From: Corynebacterium bovis DSM 20582 = CIP 54.80
Lineage (GTDB): Bacteria > Actinomycetota > Actinomycetes > Mycobacteriales > Mycobacteriaceae
Direction: 5' to 3'
Assembly (NCBI RefSeq): GCF_030408615.1
Contig: NZ_CP047187.1
Coordinates: 2,170,001-2,234,000, forward strand
DNA: 64,000 nt
Shown here: positions 45,596 to 53,801 of the stretch, piece by piece
Position numbering within the stretch: position 1 is the first letter of the stretch
Layout: every line of letters begins with the position of its first letter
Program-made: the position numbers and the translations under genes
Notes under the pieces: model-generated
The model's input: only the letters and a program-made list of their open reading frames with translations
Told to the model about the DNA's origin: nothing
The model's database searches: none

Positions 45596-45647
45596 CTTCT
45601 GAACCACTTCTTCGGTGAGTTGGGGTGTGCCGTCACCGCGCGCCGGT

Positions 45648-45670
45648 GCCGTGCACGGGCCGTGCACGGC
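45648..45670 (-). promoter_or_regulatory. 10-bp hairpin between the 47-aa gene and the P450
   Basis: GCCGTGCACG / CGTGCACGGC with a 3-base loop; no T-run. It may modulate read-through or mRNA stability inside the operon. Confidence 0.45.
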
Positions 45671-45825
45671 GCGGCGGCGGGGGCTCGGCGGGCGTCCCCG
45701 TCGTGGGGGGACGTGGTGCTGTGGAGTGCGGGGACGACGGCGCCGCAGGGTCCCGGGCCGTACCCGGCAACCTCTGCGGCGTGGTCATTGGTGTTCGTGA
45801 CCTGGAGAGGTCGGTGGGGCGGTGG

Positions 45826-45969
45826 TTACGACCCGCTGGAGCCCATGTTCATGAGGTTCTGCGGGGTGAAGGGCTCCGGGGTGTAGGTGAGGTACACCGG
45901 GAGGTTGGTCAGCGGGTAGTCACGGAGCAGCTGGATGGCCAGGTCAGCCCACGACTGGAGGAGGTTCAT
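45826..45969 (-). CDS. Unrecognised 47-aa protein in the lipase-P450 operon
   Basis: An ORF too short for usual gene calling: ATG 45969, preceded by GAAAGGAC, to TAA 45826. It begins MNLLQSWADLAIQLLRDYPL, an amphipathic helix, continues with a hydrophobic VYLTYTPEPFTPQ segment and ends in GSSGS. No signal peptide, no Cys, no family recognised. It sits 92 nt after the secreted esterase and 230 nt before the P450 on the same strand. Possible roles are a membrane-surface helper or a corynebacterial small envelope protein (PorA/PorH are of similar size), but sequence similarity to those is not evident. Confidence 0.55.
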   Translation of the reverse strand: MNLLQSWADLAIQLLRDYPLTNLPVYLTYTPEPFTPQNLMNMGSSGS

Positions 45970-46061
45970 TCGGGGTCGGTCCTTTCGTCTCTCAGTGTGG
46001 AGGGTCCGGGGCGGTCCCGGTGCCGTCCCCCGCGGGGGGAGGCGGCCCGGCGACCGGACGG

Positions 46062-47072
46062 TCAGTGGTTGGCGCGCGCCGCGAGGGCCTCCGCGTAGTG
46101 GTCGTTGCCCAGCGAGGTCAGGTGGCCGGCGAGGGCGTGCGACTGGTCGTCGACCCAGGCGCTGCTCAGCCGGTTCGGGTTCGGGGAGCAGGCGTTGTTG
46201 TCGTGGCCGAGGTCGATCTCGGAGAAGGCGTCGTAGAAGTCGACGTGCTGCTCGTCCGCGGTCCGCTGCTGGGCGGTGCGGATGTGCTTCTGCAGCCAGT
46301 CGAGCAGCGGGTAGTAGGTGCGGGTGACGAGGCCGCCGGCGTTGAGCTGGCAGATGTAGCCGTGGCCGTCGGTCTGGTCCGGGTAGCCGGTGATGACGAC
46401 GCGGGCGTTCGGGGCGGCCTCGCGGATGCGGCGGACCTGGTCGCCGATGACGCGGACGTACTCGTCGTCGTACTCGCCGTACTGGGAGGGGTCGCCGTAC
46501 GGCGCCTGGTAGGTGTCGTTCATGCCGGCGGTGATGGTGACGAGCTTCGTGTCACCGGTCAGGGCGCCGTCCTTGAGGGCGAGGTCGACCTGGTGGGTGA
46601 CCGAGTTCGTGTGCAGGCTCGGCATCCGCACGTCGGCACGGGCGACCGCACCGGCGCAGGTGTAGTTGCTGAGCCGCAGCCCGGCGCGCTGCGCGGTCTT
46701 GACGGGGAAGGAGTCCGCGCCCTGGGCGCAGTTGCCGTTGCCGATGTTCGGCCAGGCCACCGGGACCCCGCGCTCGATCGCCTTGGAGGCGACGATGTCG
46801 ATCGCGGTGACGTTGGCGGCGGCGGAGTCGCCGAAGGCCACGAAGTTCTCCCGGGTGTCCGGGTTGACCGTGATGGCGTCGTTGTTCGGGGCCGGCAGGA
46901 TCATGGGCTGCAGGGCCATGAGCTGGTCCGGGGTGAACTGAGGGAACGCCGGAAGCTGCGGCATCGGCGGAAGCTCCGGCTCTGCTGCTGCGGATCCGAC
47001 ACCGGCGGTGCCGGCCGCCAGGCCCGCCGCGGCGACCGCGGCGGCTATACGTCGTTTGATAGACAAGGGCAT
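46062..47072 (-). CDS. Secreted SGNH/GDSL-type esterase or lipase
   Basis: A 336-residue exported hydrolase: signal peptide with MPLSIKRRIAAAVAAAGLAA and likely cleavage after AAA near residue 30, Pro-rich start of the mature protein, block I NFVAFGDSAAAN (nucleophile Ser), block III-like TITAGMNDTYQ (Asn), paired cysteines, and the C-terminal block SHALAGH (catalytic His). It resembles actinobacterial SGNH lipases. ATG 47072 has AAGAGGAA just upstream. First gene of the minus-strand series esterase, 47-aa protein, P450, acyl-CoA ligase. Confidence 0.88.
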   Translation of the reverse strand: MPLSIKRRIAAAVAAAGLAAGTAGVGSAAAEPELPPMPQLPAFPQFTPDQLMALQPMILPAPNNDAITVNPDTRENFVAFGDSAAANVTAIDIVASKAIERGVPVAWPNIGNGNCAQGADSFPVKTAQRAGLRLSNYTCAGAVARADVRMPSLHTNSVTHQVDLALKDGALTGDTKLVTITAGMNDTYQAPYGDPSQYGEYDDEYVRVIGDQVRRIREAAPNARVVITGYPDQTDGHGYICQLNAGGLVTRTYYPLLDWLQKHIRTAQQRTADEQHVDFYDAFSEIDLGHDNNACSPNPNRLSSAWVDDQSHALAGHLTSLGNDHYAEALAARANH

Positions 47073-47966
47073 TTCCTCTTTCTCACCGTAGTACCAGCGT
47101 ATGAACCGCTCCCCTGCCTAGTACAGTTGCCTGTTTTATGTGGGGGCAGGGTGTGCTCGATTACGCCATGAGTGTTGCTGTGGGTCAACGCGTAGGTTTC
47201 GCAGCCACCGGGCGCATCTCGGCGCTGTGACCACTACTCACATCTAACACGATGTCTCGGAGCCATGCCCAACCCAGCCGAAGCCCGGGAAATCACAGAA
47301 TGCGTGTTCACAGCACTGTAAGACAGGCGAGCTACTAACAGCAGAAGTGATACAGCTGGATCTTTTCTGGCAGTCTCCCGGCGCCCGACCGGCGGCCTCC
47401 CCTCCCGCGACCGGCAGTTTCACCGCCGCGCGGACCCCCGGCCCGCCGCCGCGGCCCGCCGGACCGGTCCCCTCCCCGGTAACGCCGGCGTCCCGTACAC
47501 CGATGAAGTCCTGCTACAGCCTCAGACACGGGGGAGTTCCGAAGAACTTATCACAGTCCCCCCTTTTCGGGGGCCTTTCTCGCCCCATTAGTCACACCAG
47601 TCACACCAGCCCCAGGAGTTGACAGTCGCTCCTCACGTGAACTCCTGACAACCTGAGATGGACCCCGGAAGGACCCCCGAACCAGCTGACAGCTTCCCGC
47701 ACCCACACCCCGGCGGCCGGGGGATCCCCAGTCGCTCCCCGCCCTGTAACGCCCCCGCCGGCCCGTCCGATGAACCCCGTGACTGAGGCGCACACCGACG
47801 TACCCCGGCCACGGAGTCAAACCGGAGTCAGGGCCGGACGCACGCGCGGGGTGCACTCAGCGCACACGATGTCTCCGCGCCCCGGCCCCGGCCGGGGACC
47901 GCGACGTCGGCGCGGCGGACCCTCGTCGGCAGTCCCCCCGGGACGGCCGACCCCGCCGCGCACCAC
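47073..47966. other. 894-base stretch without a recognisable gene
   Basis: The first ~270 bases are clearly less GC-rich than the rest of the window and must hold the esterase promoter; CCCTGCC (47112-47118) and GGCAGGG (47145-47151) form an inverted repeat around AT-rich sequence there. Further right are a weak stem CCCCC/GGGGG followed by CCTTTCT (about 47557-47580), a 10-bp tandem duplication (TCACACCAG, 47591-47610), and arms CAGGAGTT / AACTCCTG (47613-47620, 47640-47647). No tRNA, no plausible CDS with a ribosome site. Confidence 0.5.
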
Positions 47967-49214
47967 TCACCGCCCGGGTCCCCCGGGCCGGGCCAGGGTG
48001 ACCCCGCGGTCACTGACCGCCCCGGCGAATGCTGCGTCGTGGCAGGTCCAGAGCACCGCCGGGCGAGCCCCGTCCCCGGGACCACCGTGCCCCACCCACA
48101 GCGGCCGCCCGCCGGCGGCCGTGAGGGCACGGTGGTACCCGCCGGAGGCGAACCCCCGCAGCAGCTCCGCGAGCCGGCCGTGCCCCGCCGCGTCGAGCCC
48201 CACCGTCGGCTCGTCGACGAGCAGCAGCCCCGGCCCCCGCACCACCGCCGCCGTGACCGCGAGCAGCCGCCGGTCGCTCGCCGGCACGTCCAGCGGGTGC
48301 GTGTCCCGCCACCGGCCGAGACCCGCCCACCCCAGGGCGACCTCCGCGGCGCGACGCGTCGTCCCCACCGACAGCTCCTCGACGACCGTGCGGCGGAGGA
48401 ACGACCGGTCCATCGCCGTCGGCGCCCACCCCGCGACCGGCGCGGTGACCCGCCCGGCGTGCGGCAGCAGCCCCAGGACGGCGAGCATGAGCGTCGTCTT
48501 CCCGGCGCCGTTCGGGCCCGCGAGGTGCGTGACCTCCCCGCCGCGCGCGGCGAGCGACACCGGGCCGAGGCGGAACGACCCGTGCCGCACCGTGACCTCC
48601 CGGGCCTCCAGCACCGGGGCCGACCCCTGACCCTCCTCGGGAGCCCCCTCCGGGAGCACCGCCCGACCCCCCTCCGGGACCACCGCCGCGGGCGCCCGCG
48701 CGGCGACGAGGGTGCCGTCGGGCCGCAGCTCCAGCTCCTCGGCGGCGTCGTCCGCCAGCGGTGTGCGCACCCGGTCGTACACCGTCACCGGGCCCGGCAC
48801 GCCGGCGAGGACGTGGCGGAGGGTGCGGACCGCGTCGGCGTCGAACCCGTCGAGCGGGCAGTCCAGCACCAGCGCCCCCGGGGCGGCGAGCAGCGCCTGC
48901 GCCACCGCCACGCGGCGGGTCTGCCCCGTCGACAGGGTCACCGGGTCGTCCCCGGCGACGCCGCGCAGGTCCCACTCGGTGAGCGCGGCGTCGACGCGCC
49001 GCCGCATCTCCTCCCGGGGGACGCCGCGCTGCTCCATCGCGAAGGCCAGCTCCTCGGCGACCGTCGCGCGCAGCAGCGAGATGTGCGCCGCGGCGTCGTT
49101 GCCGACCCACGCCGCCCCCGTGCGCTCGGCGGTCCGCCACGCGTGGTCGGACAGACCGCTGCCGCTGGACCCCCACACGAACCTCACGACCGGCATGGTC
49201 ACATCGAACCACAC
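47967..49214 (-). CDS. ECF transporter ATPase, two fused domains, each degenerate
   Basis: A 415-residue double ABC ATPase. Domain 1 (residues 1-~170) has GSSGSGLSD where Walker A should be (no Lys), an intact signature LSTGQ (94-98), and a Walker B LVLDCP without the catalytic Glu. Domain 2 (~200-415) has an intact Walker A GPNGAGKTT (233-241) and Walker B LLVDEP, but its signature is PASDRRL. Together they can form only one proper ATP site. Pairing with the T and S subunits 2.5 kb upstream is inferred from family and strand. GTG 49214 starts 18 nt after the PTS gene. Confidence 0.82.
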   Translation of the reverse strand: MWFDVTMPVVRFVWGSSGSGLSDHAWRTAERTGAAWVGNDAAAHISLLRATVAEELAFAMEQRGVPREEMRRRVDAALTEWDLRGVAGDDPVTLSTGQTRRVAVAQALLAAPGALVLDCPLDGFDADAVRTLRHVLAGVPGPVTVYDRVRTPLADDAAEELELRPDGTLVAARAPAAVVPEGGRAVLPEGAPEEGQGSAPVLEAREVTVRHGSFRLGPVSLAARGGEVTHLAGPNGAGKTTLMLAVLGLLPHAGRVTAPVAGWAPTAMDRSFLRRTVVEELSVGTTRRAAEVALGWAGLGRWRDTHPLDVPASDRRLLAVTAAVVRGPGLLLVDEPTVGLDAAGHGRLAELLRGFASGGYHRALTAAGGRPLWVGHGGPGDGARPAVLWTCHDAAFAGAVSDRGVTLARPGGPGR

Positions 49215-49232
49215 CGGACCCCGGCCGCGCCC

Positions 49233-51680
49233 CTACCGCCGGGCGCCGGCGAGCGCGTCGTCGACCGCCGCCGCCACGGCCGCCGCGTCGGGCGCGTCGA
49301 GGAGCCGCCGGCGGAACGGCTCGCGCATGAGCGCCCGCGCGAGCGCCGCGAGGATCCGCAGGTGCGCCGACCCGGCGTCGTCCGGCACGGCGATGAGGAA
49401 CACCAGCCGCACCGGCGCGTCGTCGGGGGTGTCCCACTCGACGGCCCCGGCGGGCACCCGCGCGACCGTCACGACCGGCTGCGCGACCCCCGCCGTCCGC
49501 GCGTGCGGGATCGCCACGCCGTGGCCCGCCGCCGTCGACGACGTCTCCTCCCGCGCGACCGCCGCCCGCACGACGTCCTCCACGTCCGTCACCCGCCCGA
49601 CCTGCGCCGCCCGCCCGGCGAGCGCGCGGATGAGCTCGTCGCGGGTGCCGGGGGCGGGCCCGTCACCGTCATAGAGGACGACGCCGCCCTCCGTCAGCAG
49701 CGGCTCCCGGCCCTCCGGCTGTCCCGCGTCCGCGCCCGCCCCCGCGGCCCCGGCACCCGGGGCGTCCGCCCGCCCGGTGGCGGCGTCGGACCCCTGCACC
49801 TGCTCCCCCTGCCCCGGCTCACCCGGATCGGTCGCGGCGTCGGACCCCTGCCCCGGTTCGCCCTGCCCCGGTTCCCTCGGCTCCCCCGGCCCCGGCTCCC
49901 CCTGCGCCCGCTCCCCGCGCCGCCGGGCCAGCCCCACGAGCAGCAGCGACGTCGACGCGGTCACGAGCGCGCCGACGACCACCGCGACGGCGAACCACGG
50001 CACCCCGTCGACCGCGCCGAGCACCGCGACGATCGGCCCACCGTGCATGACGTTGTCCCGCACCCCCGTCGCCCCGGCCAGCGCCCCCGCCACCGCGCCA
50101 CCGAGCACGTTCGCCGGGATGACCTGCAGCGGCCGCGCGACGGCGAAGGGGATCGCCCCCTCCGTGATGCCGAAGAACCCCATGAACAGCGCGGCGATGC
50201 CCGCCTCCTGCTCGGGCCGGGTGAACCACCGCCGGCGCACGACCGACGCCAGGCCCATCCCCAGCGGCGGCACCGCGATCGCCGCGGCGGCCATGCCCAT
50301 CGGCGCGGCGTTCCCCGCCGCGATGAGCCCGCCGCCGAAGAGGAACGCCGTCTTGTTGAACGGCCCGCCCATGTCGAAGGCGATCATCGCGCCGACGACC
50401 GCGCCGACGATGAGCACCGAGTCCCCGTCCATGCCCGCGAGCCACTCCGTCAGCGCCGTGAACACCGCGGCGATCGGCCGGCCGAGCACGTAGATGAACA
50501 CGAGGCCGACGCTCACCGTCGTCACCACCGGGATGACGATGATCGGCCACACCGGCGCGATGTACCGGTGCACCGGGATCCGCCGGATCCACCGCGCGAC
50601 GTACCCCGACAGCAGCCCGGTGACGATCCCGCCGAGGAACCCCGCGCCCGCCTCCGAGTGGTACAGCGCCCCCGTCGCCGCGACGAGCCCCGTGATGAAC
50701 CCCGGTGCCAGCCCCGGCCGGTCGGCGATCGCCTGCGCGATGTACCCGGAGATCACCGGCACCATGAGGGTGAACGCGAGGGCGCCCAGCTGTTCGACCG
50801 GTTTCCAGGGGGAGCCGTCGGGGACGACGAGCCCCTCCGCCGTCGGGTCGCCTCCCAGGGAGAGGGCGACCGCGATGAGCAGCCCACCGGTGACGACGAA
50901 CGGGATCATGTGCGACACCCCGTTCATCAGCGCGGCGTAGAGCTCCCGGCCCAGGTCGCGGCCCGCGGTGCGGGCCGTGGTGCGGGCCGTGGCGCCGGAC
51001 CCCGCGGCCGCTCCCGCGCCGCCGGACCCCGCGGCCGCTCCCGCGCCGCCGGACCCCGCGGCCGCTCCCGCGCCGCCGGACCCCGCGGCCGCTCCCGCGC
51101 CGCCGGACCCCGCGGCTGCTCCCGCCGCGCCCGCGCCGCCCGCCGCGCCCGTCCTGCCGTCTGCGCCCGCCCGGCCCGACCCCGCGGCAGCGCCCGCGCC
51201 CGCCGCGCCTGCCCGGACCGACCCCGCGCCGCCCGCCGCGCCCACGCCCGCGCCCACGCCCGCGCCCACGCCCGCGCCCACGCCCGCGGCCGCGCCCGTC
51301 CTGCCGTCTGCGCCTGCCCGGCCCGCCTCCAGCGTCCGCCGGAGCAGGGCCGCGGGGCGGCGGATGCCTTCGTCGACCCCCGTGGTGACCAGCGGAAGCC
51401 CCGCGAACCGTGCCGTGTCGACGGCCGTGTCCGCCGCGACGACGACCGCCGCCGCCTCGCGGAGCTCCGCGTCGGTGAAGGTCCCCTCGACCCCGATGGA
51501 CCCGTGGGTCTCGACGCGGACGCGAACGCCCGCCTCCTCCGCCGCCGCCGTGAGGTTCTCCGCGGCCATGTACGTGTGCGCGATGCCCGTCGGGCAGGCC
51601 GTGATCGCGAGGATCAGCGGGCGGGTGCCGGCGTCGGGGTCTGTGCCGGCGCGGGTGCCGGCGTCGGTGCTGTCTGTCAT
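49233..51680 (-). CDS. PTS fructose-family permease, IIB-IIC-IIA fusion
   Basis: An 815-residue phosphotransferase. IIB: AITACPTGIAHTYMAAE near residue 24 (phosphorylated Cys), with EDHGSIGVEG-type follow-up (ETHGSIGVEG). IIC: ~235-560, ~9 helices, MNGVSHMIPFVVTGG, DMGGPFNKTAF, FFGITEGAIPFA. IIA: ~655-815 with GHGVAIPHAR (phosphorylated His). Both linkers are expanded Gly/Ala/Ser or Gly/Glu/Pro repeats. No fruK, fruR or ptsI is adjacent, unlike the C. glutamicum fructose locus, so the sugar is not certain. TACTCT 7 nt before ATG 51680 hints at its own leaderless promoter. Confidence 0.9.
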   Translation of the reverse strand: MTDSTDAGTRAGTDPDAGTRPLILAITACPTGIAHTYMAAENLTAAAEEAGVRVRVETHGSIGVEGTFTDAELREAAAVVVAADTAVDTARFAGLPLVTTGVDEGIRRPAALLRRTLEAGRAGADGRTGAAAGVGAGVGAGVGAGVGAAGGAGSVRAGAAGAGAAAGSGRAGADGRTGAAGGAGAAGAAAGSGGAGAAAGSGGAGAAAGSGGAGAAAGSGGAGAAAGSGATARTTARTAGRDLGRELYAALMNGVSHMIPFVVTGGLLIAVALSLGGDPTAEGLVVPDGSPWKPVEQLGALAFTLMVPVISGYIAQAIADRPGLAPGFITGLVAATGALYHSEAGAGFLGGIVTGLLSGYVARWIRRIPVHRYIAPVWPIIVIPVVTTVSVGLVFIYVLGRPIAAVFTALTEWLAGMDGDSVLIVGAVVGAMIAFDMGGPFNKTAFLFGGGLIAAGNAAPMGMAAAAIAVPPLGMGLASVVRRRWFTRPEQEAGIAALFMGFFGITEGAIPFAVARPLQVIPANVLGGAVAGALAGATGVRDNVMHGGPIVAVLGAVDGVPWFAVAVVVGALVTASTSLLLVGLARRRGERAQGEPGPGEPREPGQGEPGQGSDAATDPGEPGQGEQVQGSDAATGRADAPGAGAAGAGADAGQPEGREPLLTEGGVVLYDGDGPAPGTRDELIRALAGRAAQVGRVTDVEDVVRAAVAREETSSTAAGHGVAIPHARTAGVAQPVVTVARVPAGAVEWDTPDDAPVRLVFLIAVPDDAGSAHLRILAALARALMREPFRRRLLDAPDAAAVAAAVDDALAGARR
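50994..51128 (-). repeat. 27-bp tandem repeat (5 copies) in the PTS IIB-IIC linker
   Basis: The unit GCCGGACCCCGCGG plus 13 further bases starts at 50994, 51021, 51048, 51075 and 51102 (last copy imperfect) and encodes a 9-residue Gly/Ala/Ser unit. A second set of 12-base units (GCCCACGCCCGC) lies at about 51238-51290. Confidence 0.9.
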
Positions 51681-51709
51681 GCCCCAGAGAGTATGGTGTT
51701 CCGCCCCCC

Positions 51710-52465
51710 TCAGGGAATGAGCGTGACGACGACAGCCAGGACCGTGGCCACGATCACACCCCACCGGACCACCCGTTGCCCCACCGGGTTCGGGACCGGC
51801 CGGAGGACCGTCCGCGGCCCCGGTGTCCCGACCCCGGTCCGTTGAAGTGGCCGGGACCGCTGGGCGGCGTCGTCGACAAGGCCGACGACCAGCGGCAACA
51901 CCGAGTCGATGCGCGACCGCCAGGACCGCACCGGCACCCCGCGCGCGGCCTGGATGTTCCGGATCGTCCGCCACCGGTCGCGCGCCATCGGGAGCAGGCG
52001 GACCACCGAGCCCACGACGTACACCACCGGCGCGGGCACCGACGGTTGGAGGGCGCGCATGAGCCGGTCGAGGTCCACCTCGGCGGCGAGGACGAGGCCG
52101 GTGACGACGACCGCCGCCACCCGCAGCGCCAGGCGCCCGGCGGTCGCCGCCCCGTCGGACGTCACCGGCACGCCCCCGAGGACGGCCGGTGCGACCCGGG
52201 CGACGACGTCGGCGCCGAACGGCACGTACATCAGGGCGAACCCGACGGCCGCGGGCACGCTGACCACCGCGGCGGCGACGACGGCGCGACGCTGACGCGG
52301 CCCCCGCAGCAGACCCCACACCGCCACCGCGCCCGCGATGACGGCACACATCACCGGCGAACCCACCGCGAGAACGAGGACGATCAGGCACGCCGCCACC
52401 GTCACCGGGGTGTACGGGTGAACCCGGGGGCCGCCCGCGCCGCTGCCGACCGGGGCGAGACTCAT
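51710..52465 (-). CDS. ECF transporter transmembrane T component
   Basis: A 251-residue membrane protein of the CbiQ/EcfT family: helices near 20-50, 55-85 and 95-120, then the cytoplasmic coupling region with the Ala-Arg-x motif forms IQAARGVPV near residue 170 and a second helix MARDRWRTI. ATG overlaps the S-component stop by 4 nt. The partner ATPase gene lies beyond the PTS gene. Confidence 0.82.
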   Translation of the reverse strand: MSLAPVGSGAGGPRVHPYTPVTVAACLIVLVLAVGSPVMCAVIAGAVAVWGLLRGPRQRRAVVAAAVVSVPAAVGFALMYVPFGADVVARVAPAVLGGVPVTSDGAATAGRLALRVAAVVVTGLVLAAEVDLDRLMRALQPSVPAPVVYVVGSVVRLLPMARDRWRTIRNIQAARGVPVRSWRSRIDSVLPLVVGLVDDAAQRSRPLQRTGVGTPGPRTVLRPVPNPVGQRVVRWGVIVATVLAVVVTLIP

Positions 52466-53394
52466 CGCCGCGCCCCACCGCCCGCAGTACCCGGCTCACC
52501 CACGGTTCCGGCCTCGCCCGCGGTTCCGGCCTCGCCCGCAATTCCCGGCTGGCCCGGCTCACCCGCGGTTCCGGCCTCGCCCGCGGTTCCGGCCTCGCCC
52601 GCAAATCCAGCAAGCCCCGCCTCGCCGTCCGGCCCGGGCAGCGTCGCCGGCGCGAACGCCCGGACGGCCCGTTGCGGCAGGGACCGCACGACCGCGGCAA
52701 CGGCGGCGAAGACGATGACCTTGTCCGCGGGATCCGAGGTCCACGACTGGAGGAACACCGCCTCGACGGGCCCTGCCCCGAGGGACCGGTAGAACGTCAC
52801 GAGGAGCCCGGTCCCGGTCCCGGCGGTTCCGCCGTAGATGAAGCTCGCCACCGGCGCGGCCATCACCGCGGAGAACACCCCGACGACCGCGCCGACGATG
52901 ACCGTCCACCACCACGACCGCCTGATCAGGCGCCCGGTCACTCCGGCGGCGAGCCCCACCATCGCGTACCCGGCGGCGAAAGGGATGACCGTCGGGTTGA
53001 AGGTCCCCCACACCAGGGCGGAGAGGCTGCCGGTCACGAGGCCGGCCCCGGGCCCCGCCAGCACTCCGACGAGGACGGTGCCGATGCTGTCGAGGTAGAG
53101 CGGAACCGGCAGGCCCATGGTGCCGATGACCTGGCCGACGACGATGTTGAGGACCAACGCCGCCGGGAGCAATGTCAACGAGCGGACGGGCAGCCGGGGT
53201 ACGACGGCGACAAGCGCGAGGACCGTCGGCACCAGGAAACCCAGCAGCGCGAGCAGTGACGCGTGGGAGGCGGCGATGGACGACCAGTCGGTGTCGCCGG
53301 GGTGGACGACAACAAGGGTGATCCACGTCGCAAGGTAGAGCACCGCGGCGGTGAAGAGCAGCGCGACGGTCGTGGTCGGTGACAGGGGGCGCAT
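52462..53394 (-). CDS. ECF transporter substrate-binding (S) component with collagen-like tail
   Basis: A 310-residue protein with six to seven helices, PLYLDSIGTVLVGVLAGPGAGLVTGSL near residue 95 and the end of the membrane domain near ~255. The C-terminus is an unusual series of Gly-X-Y triplets (GEA, GTA, GEP, GQP, GIA), about 17 in a row. Substrate cannot be assigned: no riboswitch was recognised upstream. ATG 53394 is preferred, with GGGAGA 15 nt upstream; GTG 53448 is an in-frame alternative. Confidence 0.78.
   Translation of the reverse strand: MRPLSPTTTVALLFTAAVLYLATWITLVVVHPGDTDWSSIAASHASLLALLGFLVPTVLALVAVVPRLPVRSLTLLPAALVLNIVVGQVIGTMGLPVPLYLDSIGTVLVGVLAGPGAGLVTGSLSALVWGTFNPTVIPFAAGYAMVGLAAGVTGRLIRRSWWWTVIVGAVVGVFSAVMAAPVASFIYGGTAGTGTGLLVTFYRSLGAGPVEAVFLQSWTSDPADKVIVFAAVAAVVRSLPQRAVRAFAPATLPGPDGEAGLAGFAGEAGTAGEAGTAGEPGQPGIAGEAGTAGEAGTVGEPGTAGGGARR
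52495..52628 (-). repeat. 18-bp-type tandem repeats encoding the Gly-X-Y tail
   Basis: Unit CGGTTCCGGCCTCGCCCG and close variants recur several times; in frame they give GEAGTA on the minus strand. Confidence 0.85.
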
Positions 53395-53801
53395 GGCGTG
53401 TGAGGGTCTCCCGTGGACGGACCTCAGCGGCGGATGCGGCGACGTCACCGGGGCGCTGTGCTCCGGTGGCCGGCCGGCGACACCGTTGACGTCGGGGGCG
53501 GGCAGGGGATCGGTGAACCTGCAGTGCCGACCGCAACCGCCCTATGTCACCTCGGGGAGCGATCGGTGATTGCGACCATTGTTCTCCGCTCGCCGAGGGC
53601 CGGTCAACTCCCCGCCGCCCCCAGCCTCCACGACGGCCTCGTCCCCGGCTCCGGGCGTTCCTCCCTTGACCTCTCTCTTCTCTCCTCTCTCTCAGTCCCT
53701 CCACTCTCAGTCCCTCCACTCTCACTCCCTCAGCCTTCGACCCGGCGCCCGCACCCTTCGTCCCCACGCCCGCCAGTCTCGCTCCCTCCACTCTCACTCC
53801 C
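53395..53801. repeat. Intergenic region with a duplicated 27-bp element
   Basis: CCCTCCACTCTCACTCCC and nine further identical bases occur at 53712-53738 and again at 53784-53810, the second copy spanning the stop codon of the HNH gene. Shorter 15-base copies (CTCCACTCTCAGTCC type) precede it at about 53690-53720. The left part must contain the ECF promoter; GATCGGTGA recurs at 53510 and 53561. No gene recognised. Confidence 0.7.

Noticed and set aside
47168..47230. 20-codon ORF (MSVAVGQRVG...) on the plus strand in the empty region
   Set aside because: No ribosome site, no promoter in register, and nothing downstream that it could regulate.
47557..47580. Intrinsic terminator in the empty region
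   Set aside because: Stem of only five C-G pairs followed by CCTTTCT; too weak to call and no transcript is known to end there.
53450..53570. Cobalamin or other riboswitch upstream of the ECF S component
   Set aside because: Scattered similarity to a B12-box-like string on the minus strand, but the conserved core order is not present.
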